This document shows positions 1 to 7,949 of a stretch of 35,332 nt of DNA, one piece after another. This stretch comes from Micrococcaceae bacterium (GTDB lineage: Bacteria; Actinomycetota; Actinomycetes; Actinomycetales; Micrococcaceae), in assembly GCA_030452125.1 (NCBI GenBank), contig JAKDMV010000020.1:1-35332 (forward strand), given 5' to 3'. The notes beneath the pieces were generated by a model. That model was not told where the DNA came from. It saw only the letters and a list, made by a program, of their open reading frames with translations, and did no database searches. The translations under genes and the position numbers were made by a program. How positions within the stretch are numbered: the first letter of the stretch is position 1; each line of letters starts with the position of its first letter.

Positions 1-1176
1 CTGGTGCCGTTGTGGTTCGCCGCGGTAGCCGTCGTCGTGGTGGGCCTGAACCTCCGCCCGCCGATCACCGCCGTGGCCCCGTTGATCGGGCAGATCCAGG
101 AATCGCTGGGCTTCTCCTCGGCCATCGCCGGACTGGTGACCTCCACCCCGTTGCTCAGTTTCGTCCTGCTCTCCTCCCAGGCACCACGGATCGGACGCCG
201 CTTCGGCATCGAACGCACGATTTCCGGTGCACTGGTCATCATCCTGGCCGGCACCGGGCTGCGGATGCTGCCGGGCACCGGATTCCTCTTCGCCGGGATG
301 GCGCTGGTCGGCGTGGGCATCACCTTCGGCAACGTCCTGCTCCCGGCCCTGATCAAACGCGACTACGCCGGACGCACCGGGATCCTCACCGGGCTGTACA
401 CCACCGCCCTGTTCACCGGCCCGGCAGCGGCCGCCGGCCTGACCTTGCCGCTGCAGCGCGCATTGGGCCTGGACTGGTCCGGTGCGCTGGCCCTCTGGGG
501 GGTCCTGCCGATCATCGGCCTGGTCGTCTGGATGCCTTTCCTGCGCGGAAGCAAGCAACCGGCCACCGGTGCCGGACACCTTCAAACGCACGACGGCGGG
601 GTCTCCGTCTGGCGCCAGCCGTTGGCCTGGGCGGTGACCGTGTATTTCGCGGTGCTCTCCCTGGTCTTCTATACGGCCAACGCCTGGTTGCCCGTGATCC
701 TCATGGATGCGGGGATGCCTGCCGCCGCAGCCGGCAACGCCCTGTCGATCGCCAACCTGGCGGCCATCGTTCCGGCCCTGATCTCCTCGATCGCCGTGGC
801 CCGCCACCATTCGCAGATCGGCGGGGCCGTGGCAGGGACCCTGTTGACCGTCGCGGGGATCATCGGTGTCTTGGTGGCGCCCACCGGGCCGACCCTGCTG
901 TGGATGCTGCTGATGGGCGTGGGCTTCGGGATCATGACCGGCGTCGGCTTCTCGTTGCCGTTGCTGAGGGCCCGCGGCGGCTCGGCAACCGCTGAACTGG
1001 GCGCCATGTCCCAGACCATCGGCTACTCCATGTCGGCCAGCGGACCGCTGTTGGCCGGGGTGCTGCACGACCTCACGGGCAGCTGGACGACGTTGCTCTG
1101 GGTCCTGCTCGTGGCCCTGGTCGTCCAACTCCCGGCGGGGATGGTGGCGGGGCGCAGCGGCTACGTCAAGCACTGA
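1..1176 (+). CDS. MFS transporter, CynX/NimT-like (5' partial)
   Basis: This is a polytopic membrane protein of the major facilitator superfamily; the frame is open to the left window edge, so the N-terminus is probably cut. The first visible helix carries the LNLRPPITAVAPL pattern typical of the CynX/NimT (cyanate or 2-nitroimidazole) transporter group, and the helix 2-3 loop has the basic RIGRRFG motif A of MFS proteins. About twelve hydrophobic segments follow over 390 residues, which is nearly full family length (about 400). The last 11 bp overlap the convergent LysR gene, and that regulator may or may not control it. Substrate is unknown: members have been linked to cyanate, nitroimidazoles and other small anions or drugs. 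Family assignment is firm, substrate is not. Confidence 0.85.
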   Translation: MVPLWFAAVAVVVVGLNLRPPITAVAPLIGQIQESLGFSSAIAGLVTSTPLLSFVLLSSQAPRIGRRFGIERTISGALVIILAGTGLRMLPGTGFLFAGMALVGVGITFGNVLLPALIKRDYAGRTGILTGLYTTALFTGPAAAAGLTLPLQRALGLDWSGALALWGVLPIIGLVVWMPFLRGSKQPATGAGHLQTHDGGVSVWRQPLAWAVTVYFAVLSLVFYTANAWLPVILMDAGMPAAAAGNALSIANLAAIVPALISSIAVARHHSQIGGAVAGTLLTVAGIIGVLVAPTGPTLLWMLLMGVGFGIMTGVGFSLPLLRARGGSATAELGAMSQTIGYSMSASGPLLAGVLHDLTGSWTTLLWVLLVALVVQLPAGMVAGRSGYVKH

Positions 1177-2092
1177 TCCGTTCCAGGACCAGTGCCAGGG
1201 CCGGCCAGGCGCTGCGACCGCGCCGGATGCGGGCGAAGGCGCGCAGCCTGACCTCTGGATCATGCAGTTCCAGGATGGTGATCCCCTCCCGCGGTGGCCG
1301 GTTTTGGGGCAACAACCCGACGCCGAGACCAGCCAGGATGAGATCCTCGACCAGGTCCAGGCTGTCGGACTGGTGGCGCAGCGCCGGTTCGAATCCGGCC
1401 ATCGAGGAGATGATGCGCAGCACCGTCTCGTCGGCGATATTGCGTGAATTCCCGATCCAGTCGTGGTCGCGGAACGCCGAGAAGACCGTGGCCGCATCCG
1501 GGGCGGTGGTCCCCGACCTGTCTTGGGTGCCTGTGGCGGGAAGGAACCCGAACCGGTGGGCGGCGGCCGTCGGTACGCCGAGGCCCCACGGGGTGCTCCA
1601 CAGTGGCAAGGTGTCCACCCCCGCGTCGACCTGGTCGGGCGCCAAGTTGTAGTCATAGGTCAGGGCCAGATCGATCTGGTCCACGCCGAGGAGTTTCAGC
1701 GCCTCCGCCGGTTCGTGTTCGAAGACCATGATGTCCATGCCGGGATGGCGCTCGGCCAGTTCGGCGATGATCGGCATCAAGGTCGTGCGGATCGCCGTGG
1801 CGAAACCGGCCACTCGCAGGGTCCCCGAGGGGGCCGCCCCCGGAACCAGATCCAGGCGCGCCGAATCGACGGCGGTCAGGATGGCCTCGGCATGATCGGC
1901 CAGACGGCGCCCCGCCGGGGTCAGCCGCACCCCGCGACCGTCGGGCTCCAGGAGCCGGGCGCCGGTCTCCCGGGCCAATAAACCGATCTGCTGGGAGACC
2001 GTGGACGTCGTGGTCCCCAACAGATCGGCGACCCCGCGCATCGAGCCCATGCGGGAGAGTTCGTAGAGATATTGCAGACGCCGGGTTTCCAT
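1166..2092 (-). CDS. LysR family transcriptional regulator
   Basis: A DNA-binding regulator of 308 residues, the normal LysR size. Residues 1-60 form the winged helix-turn-helix (RRLQYLYELSRMGSMRGVA, then TTSTVSQQIGLLARETGARL, then LTPAGRRLADHAEAIL), and residues from about 90 form the periplasmic-binding-protein-like effector domain. The ATG start at 2092 lies close to the divergent EamA exporter gene, so that exporter is the most likely target, as LysR proteins usually control a divergent neighbour. The 3' end overlaps the MFS gene by 11 bp. The effector is unknown. A CACAAT hexamer lies 6 nt upstream of the ATG, so the transcript may be leaderless. Confidence 0.92.
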   Translation of the reverse strand: METRRLQYLYELSRMGSMRGVADLLGTTTSTVSQQIGLLARETGARLLEPDGRGVRLTPAGRRLADHAEAILTAVDSARLDLVPGAAPSGTLRVAGFATAIRTTLMPIIAELAERHPGMDIMVFEHEPAEALKLLGVDQIDLALTYDYNLAPDQVDAGVDTLPLWSTPWGLGVPTAAAHRFGFLPATGTQDRSGTTAPDAATVFSAFRDHDWIGNSRNIADETVLRIISSMAGFEPALRHQSDSLDLVEDLILAGLGVGLLPQNRPPREGITILELHDPEVRLRAFARIRRGRSAWPALALVLERISA

Positions 2093-2175
2093 TCTTCTAT
2101 TGTGCAGGAATGCTGGATGATCCGTTGTGGATTGTCACGTGGACGTTGACGGAGTGTTTCCGTTCCAATGGACCC

Positions 2176-3069
2176 ATGAACTCCTCACCCCGCCTGGCGG
2201 AGAACTCGGCAGGCACCGGCTCGCTCATGGCGCTCGCCGCGATGGTCTGCGTCCAGTTGGGGTTGGCCGTCTCCGTCGGACTCATCGACACGTTGGGTCC
2301 AGCCGGGGTCGCGTGGCTGCGGCTGTCCTGGGCGGCGGTGATCCTGGTCGTGGTGGGACGGCCGTGGAAGGTCACGTACAGCCGGGCCGCCTTGGGGACC
2401 AGTGCCTTGCTGGGGGTGGCGACCGGAGGGGTGACGATCTTCTTCATGTTCGCCATCGAACGGATTCCGTTGGGTACTGCCAGCGCCCTGGAATTCCTCG
2501 GGCCGTTGTCGGTGGCCATCGTCCAGGGCCGGGGCCCGGCCCGGTGGTGGGCCTTGGTCGCCGGGGCCGGCGTCCTGGGGCTGACCGAACCGTGGTTGGG
2601 CGCCACGGACCCGGTGGGGATCTTCTTCGCGCTCTGTGCTGCCGCCTGCTGGGCCGGCTACGTACTGTTTACCCAGAAGGCCGGTGACGCTGTTTCGGGG
2701 ATCAGTGCCTTGGCGATCTCGATGCCGGTGGCCGGGATCGTCGCCACGCTCGCGGTCGGGCCCTCCGTTCTCGGAAACCTGGACTGGCCGATCCTGCTCT
2801 GGGGGTTCGGGCTGGCCCTGCTGTTGCCCGTCATTCCGTTCAGCCTCGAGATGCTGGCCCTACGCAAGCTGACCACCGCCGCCTTCGGGACCCTGATGTG
2901 TCTGGAACCGGCGATCGCCGTGCTGATCGGGCTGACCATCCTGGACCAGGTCCCGCGTCCGGCAGCGGTCATCGGGATCGTCTTGGTCATCGCCGCAGGG
3001 ATCGGCGCCACCAGGACGGGCCAACGACGCACGAACCTCGAAACCGACGCGGTCATCGGCGCAGGATGA
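2176..3069 (+). CDS. EamA/RhtA-type DMT family exporter
   Basis: A ten-helix drug/metabolite transporter of the EamA superfamily (297 residues from the chosen start), probably exporting an amino acid or related metabolite like RhtA. Two EamA repeats are visible: the first runs from about residue 12 (LMALAAMVCVQLGLAVSVGL), the second ends with the typical AFGTLMCLEPAIAVLIGLTILDQ signature around residues 235-260. I chose ATG 2176; an in-frame ATG at 2110 would add 22 mostly polar residues and has its AGGA directly against the start codon. The gene is divergent from the LysR regulator. Its last 17 bp overlap the convergent methyltransferase gene. Substrate unknown. Confidence 0.88.
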   Translation: MNSSPRLAENSAGTGSLMALAAMVCVQLGLAVSVGLIDTLGPAGVAWLRLSWAAVILVVVGRPWKVTYSRAALGTSALLGVATGGVTIFFMFAIERIPLGTASALEFLGPLSVAIVQGRGPARWWALVAGAGVLGLTEPWLGATDPVGIFFALCAAACWAGYVLFTQKAGDAVSGISALAISMPVAGIVATLAVGPSVLGNLDWPILLWGFGLALLLPVIPFSLEMLALRKLTTAAFGTLMCLEPAIAVLIGLTILDQVPRPAAVIGIVLVIAAGIGATRTGQRRTNLETDAVIGAG

Positions 3070-3685
3070 AGATCCCGTCGGGTCCCTGAGGCGGATCCGG
3101 CGTGCCGGGTGCCGAGAAAACAGCGACCGACCAAGGAGAACCGGCGTCGAACGGGCCCAGATGCCAGTCGGCATAGCGCTGAACCAGCTTCAGGCCGGCT
3201 GATGCCGCCGCCTGATCCTGGTCTCCGGGCCCGCCGCGGATCGCGCTGGTGGTTCCGATGACCAGCGTTCCACCGGGATCCAACAGTTCGGCCACGTGCC
3301 CGATGACTTCCTCGAGTTCTGCTTCGGAGAGGAACGCCGGGACGTTTCCCGACATGAGCACGACATCGTAGGAGCCGGGGAGACCCTGGCGAACCAGCTG
3401 TGACGGGGCGATCTCCACGGCGCCGAGAGGACGAAACCACGAGGGCTCGTAGAGCTCGACTGCCACGTCGAGGACTGCGGGGGTGGGATCGATCCCGTAT
3501 GCCGCATGGCCTCTGCCGCGCAAGGCAGCAACGGCAGTGCCGATCCCACAGCCGACGTCGAGGATCCGGGCGCCGCGACCGCTGATCATGTCGAGGAACC
3601 GGGCCTCGACCTCCATATCGACGCCGGACAGGACGAGGTGCCGCATCTTCGCTGCGTAGTTGAGGTAGTCGGGCTGGGGGATCAT
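3053..3685 (-). CDS. class I SAM-dependent methyltransferase
   Basis: A 210-residue Rossmann-fold methyltransferase. Motif I is clear (ILDVGCGIGT at about residues 41-50), followed by the acidic end of beta-2 (YGIDPTP) and the motif IV region (YDVVLMSGNVPAFL), then LLDPGGTLVIGT. The acceptor substrate cannot be told from sequence. An ATG at 3709 would add eight residues; ATG 3685 is preferred because the extension is not family-like and neither start has a good Shine-Dalgarno sequence. The 5' side has a CAGACT hexamer 6 nt before the ATG, compatible with a leaderless mRNA. It overlaps the end of the EamA gene by 17 bp (convergent). Confidence 0.85.
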   Translation of the reverse strand: MIPQPDYLNYAAKMRHLVLSGVDMEVEARFLDMISGRGARILDVGCGIGTAVAALRGRGHAAYGIDPTPAVLDVAVELYEPSWFRPLGAVEIAPSQLVRQGLPGSYDVVLMSGNVPAFLSEAELEEVIGHVAELLDPGGTLVIGTTSAIRGGPGDQDQAAASAGLKLVQRYADWHLGPFDAGSPWSVAVFSAPGTPDPPQGPDGIFILRR

Positions 3686-3771
3686 CGACCCAGTCTGACA
3701 TGGGGGCATTGAACCGTGGAGCTGTGAGTGCCCGCAAGCCAGGCCCCCAAGGGCACGAGGGGCGAATGGAT

Positions 3772-3791
3772 CTGTCGTGGCCCAGCGACAG
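3772..3791 (-). terminator. hairpin downstream of the GNAT/methyltransferase pair
   Basis: A perfect 6-bp inverted repeat, CTGTCG and CGACAG, with an 8-nt loop begins about 26 nt after the stop codon of the methyltransferase at 3817. No U-run follows, as is common in high-GC genomes. A second possible stem (GTGCCC/GGGCAC, 3728-3756) lies further on. It probably ends the GNAT-methyltransferase transcript. Confidence 0.4.
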
Positions 3792-3816
3792 CCACAGCCC
3801 CGGTCCTTGCGCGTGT

Positions 3817-4557
3817 TCAGCTTCGCTTGCGGGCGATCACGATCAGTTCACCCTGGCCTTCCCCGATGACTTCGCCAGCCCAACCGCTGAGCACCTGTTC
3901 GAGAGTGAACCCTGCTACCGCGAGATCCTGGCGCAGCTGTGTTTCAGTGCGGAAGGAGAGAATCAGCGTGGCGGTCTCTTCCTCACGGCCGCGACGGAGC
4001 CGGTGTTCGGTCAGAAGTGCCAGCCCGTCGCGAGGGACAGTGCAATCAATCCACGTTTCGACGGTCGTGCCATCGGGGAGTGTGTAGGTATCCCGCGTGT
4101 TGGCCGGAGTCCACCGCTCCCAGACACGGGCCGCAGGATCGCGGGAATCGAAGATCAAACGTCCGCCGGGGACCAGTGCCCAATGAAGACCTTCAAGGGT
4201 TTGGGCCCAGGCTGCCTCGTCGCTAATGGCTTGGGCCACATGGGAGGTCATGATGGCGGTATCGAAGAGAACCCCGTCGGGGATCCTGGTTGATGTTCCG
4301 TGAACCCACCTGATGTTCTCGGCGTCCGGTTTCCTCCGTGCGGCATCAAGGGCCTCGGCATCCGGATCGATGCCGACGACGTGATGACCATCGGCAGCGA
4401 CGGCCCGGGTGAGTCGTCCAGTGCCGCATCCCAGATCAAGAACCTGGCTGCTCGGGAGCTCGTTGATGACGGTGAGGAAGAACGCGTCGTCCACCGACCA
4501 CGGGTTCTCAGCGTCGTAGAGGGCGGTGAGCTGTTCGCCGGTCAATGGTGAAGTCAT
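3817..4557 (-). CDS. class I SAM-dependent methyltransferase (Methyltransf_25-like)
   Basis: A 246-residue methyltransferase with a textbook motif I (VLDLGCGTGRLT, residues 39-50), the acidic adenosine-binding segment VVGIDPDAEAL and the LVPGGRLIFDSRDP motif after strand 5. The C-terminal half (ETATLILSFRTETQL, AGFTLEQVLSGW) is the usual substrate-side cap of small-molecule methyltransferases. Its ATG overlaps the stop of the upstream GNAT gene as ATGA, so the two are translationally coupled and presumably work on the same small substrate. The methyl acceptor is unknown. It is not closely similar to the methyltransferase at 3053-3685. Confidence 0.88.
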   Translation of the reverse strand: MTSPLTGEQLTALYDAENPWSVDDAFFLTVINELPSSQVLDLGCGTGRLTRAVAADGHHVVGIDPDAEALDAARRKPDAENIRWVHGTSTRIPDGVLFDTAIMTSHVAQAISDEAAWAQTLEGLHWALVPGGRLIFDSRDPAARVWERWTPANTRDTYTLPDGTTVETWIDCTVPRDGLALLTEHRLRRGREEETATLILSFRTETQLRQDLAVAGFTLEQVLSGWAGEVIGEGQGELIVIARKRS

Positions 4558-5078
4558 GGCCCCACGGTACGGTCGTTCAGCGATGCCGTCATCTGGACCC
4601 TGCGGCCGTAGCCAGGCAGCCCGAGATCCTCTTCGGTATCGATCAAGCCACGGTGGAAGTCGGTCGCGGGGAGCACCTCGACAAAACCGGCTCGGGAGTA
4701 GAACGGTGCATTCCGGGGCACGTCGGCATAGGTCCGTAGGGAGACCCGGTCATATCCGTGTACCCGGGCTTCAGCGAGGGCAGCATTAAGGAGGAGTAGG
4801 CCATAGCCCTGCCGGCCATGTGCGGGGGCCACCGACAGTTGTTCCAGATGGGCCAGCCCCTCGACTTCCAGGACATGAACGAAGCCGAGAATGGCGGGTG
4901 GACTGCCCTCTTCGGCAACCAGAAGGTATCCGTCCGCTGAAAGTCTGGAGGCACCGGAAGGGGCAGGGGGCCAATGAGCAGGGGACAACCAGTCGATCAA
5001 GAGCCGGTCGGCGTCGTTCTCTAGCGCTTCGATCGATGCCGCGTCGGCCGGGGTCGCAGGGCGAATTCGAAGGGCCAT
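4554..5078 (-). CDS. GNAT family N-acetyltransferase
   Basis: A 174-residue acyl-CoA-dependent N-acetyltransferase. It opens MALRIRPATPADAASI, a standard GNAT beginning, and has the acetyl-CoA-binding motif A as LSVAPAHGRQGYGLLLLNAAL at about residues 90-110, followed by NAPFYSRAGFVEV (motif B). I chose ATG 5078: a TACCAT hexamer sits 6 nt upstream, suggesting a leaderless transcript; the open frame continues further upstream but codes nothing family-like and would run through the divergent gene. It shares an ATGA overlap with the downstream methyltransferase. The substrate amine is unknown. Confidence 0.88.
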   Translation of the reverse strand: MALRIRPATPADAASIEALENDADRLLIDWLSPAHWPPAPSGASRLSADGYLLVAEEGSPPAILGFVHVLEVEGLAHLEQLSVAPAHGRQGYGLLLLNAALAEARVHGYDRVSLRTYADVPRNAPFYSRAGFVEVLPATDFHRGLIDTEEDLGLPGYGRRVQMTASLNDRTVGP

Positions 5079-5130
5079 GGACCGATGGTACGACGAGGGT
5101 CCGGCGGGCGATGCTGGGTACACTCGGCGC
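5079..5130. promoter_or_regulatory. divergent promoter pair, probably leaderless on both sides
   Basis: The 52-bp gap carries TACCAT (minus strand, 5085-5090), 6 nt before the GNAT ATG, and TACACT (plus strand, 5119-5124), 6 nt before the NTF2-like ATG. Both match the TANNNT -10 pattern at the spacing expected for leaderless transcripts. No convincing -35 boxes and no Shine-Dalgarno sequences are visible on either side. Confidence 0.45.
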
Positions 5131-5517
5131 ATGGTCACCATTGACGAAGAACCGGACTGCGGAAATTCCCCGCGCAAGGAAATCCTCAGGGATCTGGTGG
5201 TCGCCCTCGCGCAACGCGACGTCGAACACCTTGAGGCAGTGCTCGACGAGGAAGTTTCCTGGACGGTGGTCGGGCGGCAGACCGTGACCGGGCGCGCGGC
5301 AGCCCGGGAATTGGCGTTGGCCCTTCCCCCGGTTGACGAGCTGAAATTTGGAACGTTCCTGACGCACGGACGTGGTGCCGGGGTCGATGGGGTCCTGCGG
5401 CTAGCCGATGGGACGGAAACCGCGTTCTGCCATGTCCTGCGTTTCAAAAGCACGGCGAAATCAGCGAAGGTCGCCGACATCAACAGCTACCTCATCACGG
5501 TGGTTGGCGAATCGTAA
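5131..5517 (+). CDS. NTF2-like / SnoaL-like family protein
   Basis: A 128-residue protein with the cone-shaped NTF2-like pattern: an N-terminal helix (EILRDLVVALAQRDVEHLEAVL), then DEEVSWTVVGRQTVTGRAAA, then alternating strands ending FCHVLRFKS...INSYLITVV. Such proteins serve as small-ligand enzymes (SnoaL cyclases, isomerases) or binding modules; no catalytic set can be assigned here. I chose ATG 5131, where the family match begins; an in-frame ATG at 5077 would add 18 residues and would overlap the GNAT start. It is divergent from the GNAT gene and could share its control. Confidence 0.75.
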   Translation: MVTIDEEPDCGNSPRKEILRDLVVALAQRDVEHLEAVLDEEVSWTVVGRQTVTGRAAARELALALPPVDELKFGTFLTHGRGAGVDGVLRLADGTETAFCHVLRFKSTAKSAKVADINSYLITVVGES

Positions 5518-5617
5518 AGAAGCTTGCGAGGTGCGGAAGGCTTTTCGCCGCTGATCCGTGCCATACGATGGCCGAAGCTGCAGATGCTTGGCCACTACAG
5601 AGGGGATGTAGCGGGAA

Positions 5618-6140
5618 ATGACTGAACTTCCTGACGGACCTAAGTCCTCGCGGACTAGTGGCAGAAGCAGGGTAATTGCCTTGTTGATCGTTGCCCCCCG
5701 CAAGCTCCATCGTCCTAGTCCCCCTCCTCTATCTGGTCTGGGGCCCATGGCTACCGAGTCGGGCCGTTGTCCATGTCGGCACCGACAGCGTCGAATATGG
5801 CTCTCTTTCACTGCTGCTGGTAGGGGCCTGTTCCCTCGCAGCGGTGGCGTTCATCATTGGTGGTGCGACAGCAAGGGGCTTCTTGAAGGAAAGCCATTGG
5901 TTTCAAACCGGGAAATCCATCGCCGTCGGGATTGAGGCCGGTGGCTTCGGTTTGATTGGTTTTGCGGTGGCCAGTATTTTGGCCATCGTCGGCGTTGTGC
6001 CCTACGAGGCCTCGAGCGATTCGGTGGGCTGGGGCTTGCTGTGCTTCGTGTTCCTATTTATCGCCGCGATCTGTGTCTATGTTGCTTTCCTGCCGCGCGC
6101 GCAGATCGAAACCCTAACCACGGAGGATTCGTCACGCTGA
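5618..6140 (+). CDS. small integral membrane protein, probable frameshift at a C6 run
   Basis: I do not recognise this family. From about 5691 the frame encodes about 149 residues with three to four hydrophobic helices (YGSLSLLLVGACSLAAVAF, FGLIGFAVASILAIVGVV, GLLCFVFLFIAAICVYVAF). In the next frame an ATG at 5618 opens a short basic N-terminus ending RVIALLIVAP, which breaks off at the run of six C (5694-5699). Removing one C joins the two parts into one open frame of about 174 residues and completes a natural first helix. So the gene probably starts at 5618 and is either broken by an insertion or miscalled in the assembly. If the sequence is right, a TTG at 5691 is the fallback start, since a stop lies just upstream in that frame. 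Confidence 0.55.
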
Positions 6141-6166
6141 ACACGGACCCCGGGGCCCAGGATTCC

Positions 6167-6676
6167 TTAGCTGTTCTTTCGGTGCGGTGTGAGTGGCTGC
6201 GAGAGTGCGGCCCGAAGCACTCTGGTCCACAAAGTTCGACGAGAGGGCGATCTGGCTGGAGCACCGCATTCCCGTTCGGCGCGATCCAGACTTTCTTTCA
6301 CTAGGGCGTTGTGGAGGGGCCTGAAGAACAACGGCCAGGTGATGAGTGCGATACCCCGCGGCCTCAAGAACAGTTCGTGTCGAAGCAGCGTTGAGTCGGT
6401 TGAGTTACTGAAGGCCGCAAAGGAATGGTGTCCGTGGAAGCCCTCCGGACCAGTGAACCGGAACTTCACCCGTCGGCCCGGTTCGTAGTGCTCGATGGTG
6501 TAGCGGACCGGGCCGTGCCCGCCGGCGGAACCTACCTCGAGTCCTCGGTCCAGGCACATGGCAGGCCAGTCATTGCTGGGCCAGAGGCGATCATTGGAGC
6601 TGGCCAGTGAATCGATCAACTCAGCGACCACTGCTGGGGGTGCGGCGATTTTTCGCTCATGCACATTGAGGACCAT
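6167..6676 (-). CDS. SRPBCC (START/Bet v1-like) family protein
   Basis: A 169-residue hydrophobic-cavity protein of the SRPBCC superfamily. It begins with an amphipathic strand (LNVHERKIAAPPAVVAELIDSL) and continues with YTIEHYEPGRRVKFRFTGPEGFHGHHSF, the core beta-sheet pattern, and a C-terminal helix (FRPLHNALVKESLDRAE). I chose ATG 6676 because the fold starts there; the longer open frame from 6802 adds 42 unrelated residues. No Shine-Dalgarno sequence is present, but TATCTT lies 7 nt before the ATG, suggesting a leaderless transcript. It is divergent from the DUF3021 gene. Ligand and function unknown. Confidence 0.75.
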   Translation of the reverse strand: MVLNVHERKIAAPPAVVAELIDSLASSNDRLWPSNDWPAMCLDRGLEVGSAGGHGPVRYTIEHYEPGRRVKFRFTGPEGFHGHHSFAAFSNSTDSTLLRHELFLRPRGIALITWPLFFRPLHNALVKESLDRAERECGAPARSPSRRTLWTRVLRAALSQPLTPHRKNS

Positions 6677-6820
6677 GGAGGACAAGATACCGGAGAGCGC
6701 TGGAAGCGAATACGTTTTTCGGGAGGGCGCCGATCCGCGCGTGGTTTTCGTCCAGAACTTCTTCGCTCCTTCAGCTATGGACGGCCGACCCGGGATTGCC
6801 ACTCCGGCTACGATTGAGTC

Positions 6821-7225
6821 ATGAAGCTCTGGGGGAAAGCAGCGCTACGGGGCGGTATTCCGCTCGTGCTCATGTCGGGCATTGCGGCGCGATTGGCGGC
6901 GTTGGACCAGACATCAGACGCACGCGGCACGCTGACTGTCGGTGTCATCGTTGCTTCGGTCATGGCGGCTTCGGTGATCTACGACGTTGAAGCGTGGACC
7001 CTGAGGCGCCAGACGGTTATTCACTTTTTGGTGATGGCCCTGACGGTTTTTCCCGCTCTGTGCTTGAGTGGCTGGTTCCCCGCACAAACAGCTACGGACA
7101 TTCTGGTCATCGGAGGGTACTTCCTGGTTATCGGGCTCGTCGCCTGGGTTCTTGCGTATTGTGTTTTCGGTATCGTCGTTCCGCGTCTTCAAAAACGAGG
7201 CAGCACGTCGGCCAGCCCTCAATAA
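6821..7225 (+). CDS. DUF3021 family membrane protein
   Basis: A 134-residue, four-helix membrane protein. The pattern YDVEAW, then RRQTVIHFLVMALTVFPALCLSGWFP matches the conserved core of DUF3021 proteins (acidic and aromatic residues, QT.IHF, FP, GW). Elsewhere these often sit beside LytTR response regulators, but no such gene is next to this one. The start ATG 6821 has TACGAT 6 nt upstream and no clear Shine-Dalgarno sequence, like several genes here. Function unknown. Confidence 0.75.
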   Translation: MKLWGKAALRGGIPLVLMSGIAARLAALDQTSDARGTLTVGVIVASVMAASVIYDVEAWTLRRQTVIHFLVMALTVFPALCLSGWFPAQTATDILVIGGYFLVIGLVAWVLAYCVFGIVVPRLQKRGSTSASPQ

Positions 7226-7341
7226 GGCCAGCGCCCCAAGCGTGGGCGTGGATCGCCAGAAGGTCCTCGGGTACGTGGGATGCGGGCCCTTCATTTTGTG
7301 CGGAGCTGGATAGCGGGGGCTAATTCCCTTGGTTTTGCGTG

Positions 7342-7376
7342 TATCGCGATATATCGTTGAGTATCGCTGTACATCG
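7342..7376 (+). promoter_or_regulatory. periodic TATCG operator upstream of padR
   Basis: The half-site TATCG recurs exactly every 10 bp at 7342, 7352 and 7362, with a variant CATCG at 7372. The first part also holds two overlapping perfect 10-bp palindromes, TATCGCGATA (7342-7351) and CGATATATCG (7347-7356). It ends 25 bp before the PadR start codon and is probably the autoregulatory operator for the PadR-ABC1 kinase operon. Confidence 0.65.
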
Positions 7377-7401
7377 TTGGCGATTCCCGAAGGAGACCAA
7401 A

Positions 7402-7944
7402 ATGCGTAATTCATATCCGTCAGGTGGATTCGACGGCAACAACATGGACGGTATGTGGCAGGCCGTGGAAGAGCTGCGAGCACGATTCGGGAAACGCCCG
7501 GGCACGCGTGCCGGACGCGGCGAGGTGCGCACAGCGGTTCTGGCCCTGCTCGCAGAGCGCCCGATGCACGGATATCAGATCATCCGCGAAATCGAAGAGC
7601 GCAGCGGTGGTAGCTGGAAGCCCAGTGCCGGCTCCGTCTACCCCACGTTGCAGTTACTCGCCGACGAGGGTTTCATCAGTTCCGAGGAATCCAATGGACG
7701 CAAGATCTACTCGCTCACCGAGGCGGGCCGGGAAGACGTCGCTGACAACGATGAGCCGGCTCCCTGGGAGACCAGCGGGGCAGCCTCAGGCTCAGGTTTC
7801 GCGGCGCTTCCCAAGGCCGGTGTGGAACTCGCCCAGGCAGCGTCGCAGGTCGGTCGCACCGGAACTCCGGAACAGGTGCAGGAAGCCGTGACGGTGCTCG
7901 ACGAGGCCCGGCGTCGGCTCTACTCGATCCTCGCCCAGGGCTGA
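7402..7944 (+). CDS. PadR family transcriptional regulator
   Basis: A 180-residue PadR-type repressor. The winged helix runs from about residue 35 to 115 and shows the hallmark ERPMHGYQIIREIEERSGGSWKPSAGSVYPTLQLLADEGFI, followed by the wing NGRKIYSLTEAGRE. The C-terminal third (PKAGVELAQAASQVGRTG, then VLDEARRRLYSIL) is the helical dimerisation part. I chose ATG 7402 because GAAGGAGA lies 7-8 nt upstream and the GN-rich N-terminus is usual for actinobacterial members; a GTG at 7339 would start inside the operator. Five bases separate its stop from the next gene, so it forms an operon with the ABC1 kinase and probably represses both. Confidence 0.93.
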   Translation: MRNSYPSGGFDGNNMDGMWQAVEELRARFGKRPGTRAGRGEVRTAVLALLAERPMHGYQIIREIEERSGGSWKPSAGSVYPTLQLLADEGFISSEESNGRKIYSLTEAGREDVADNDEPAPWETSGAASGSGFAALPKAGVELAQAASQVGRTGTPEQVQEAVTVLDEARRRLYSILAQG

Positions 7945-7949
7945 CGGGG

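Noticed and set aside
4554-5483. Extended 309-aa version of the GNAT frame
   Set aside because: Residues before the ATG at 5078 are antisense to the NTF2-like gene and match nothing of the family.
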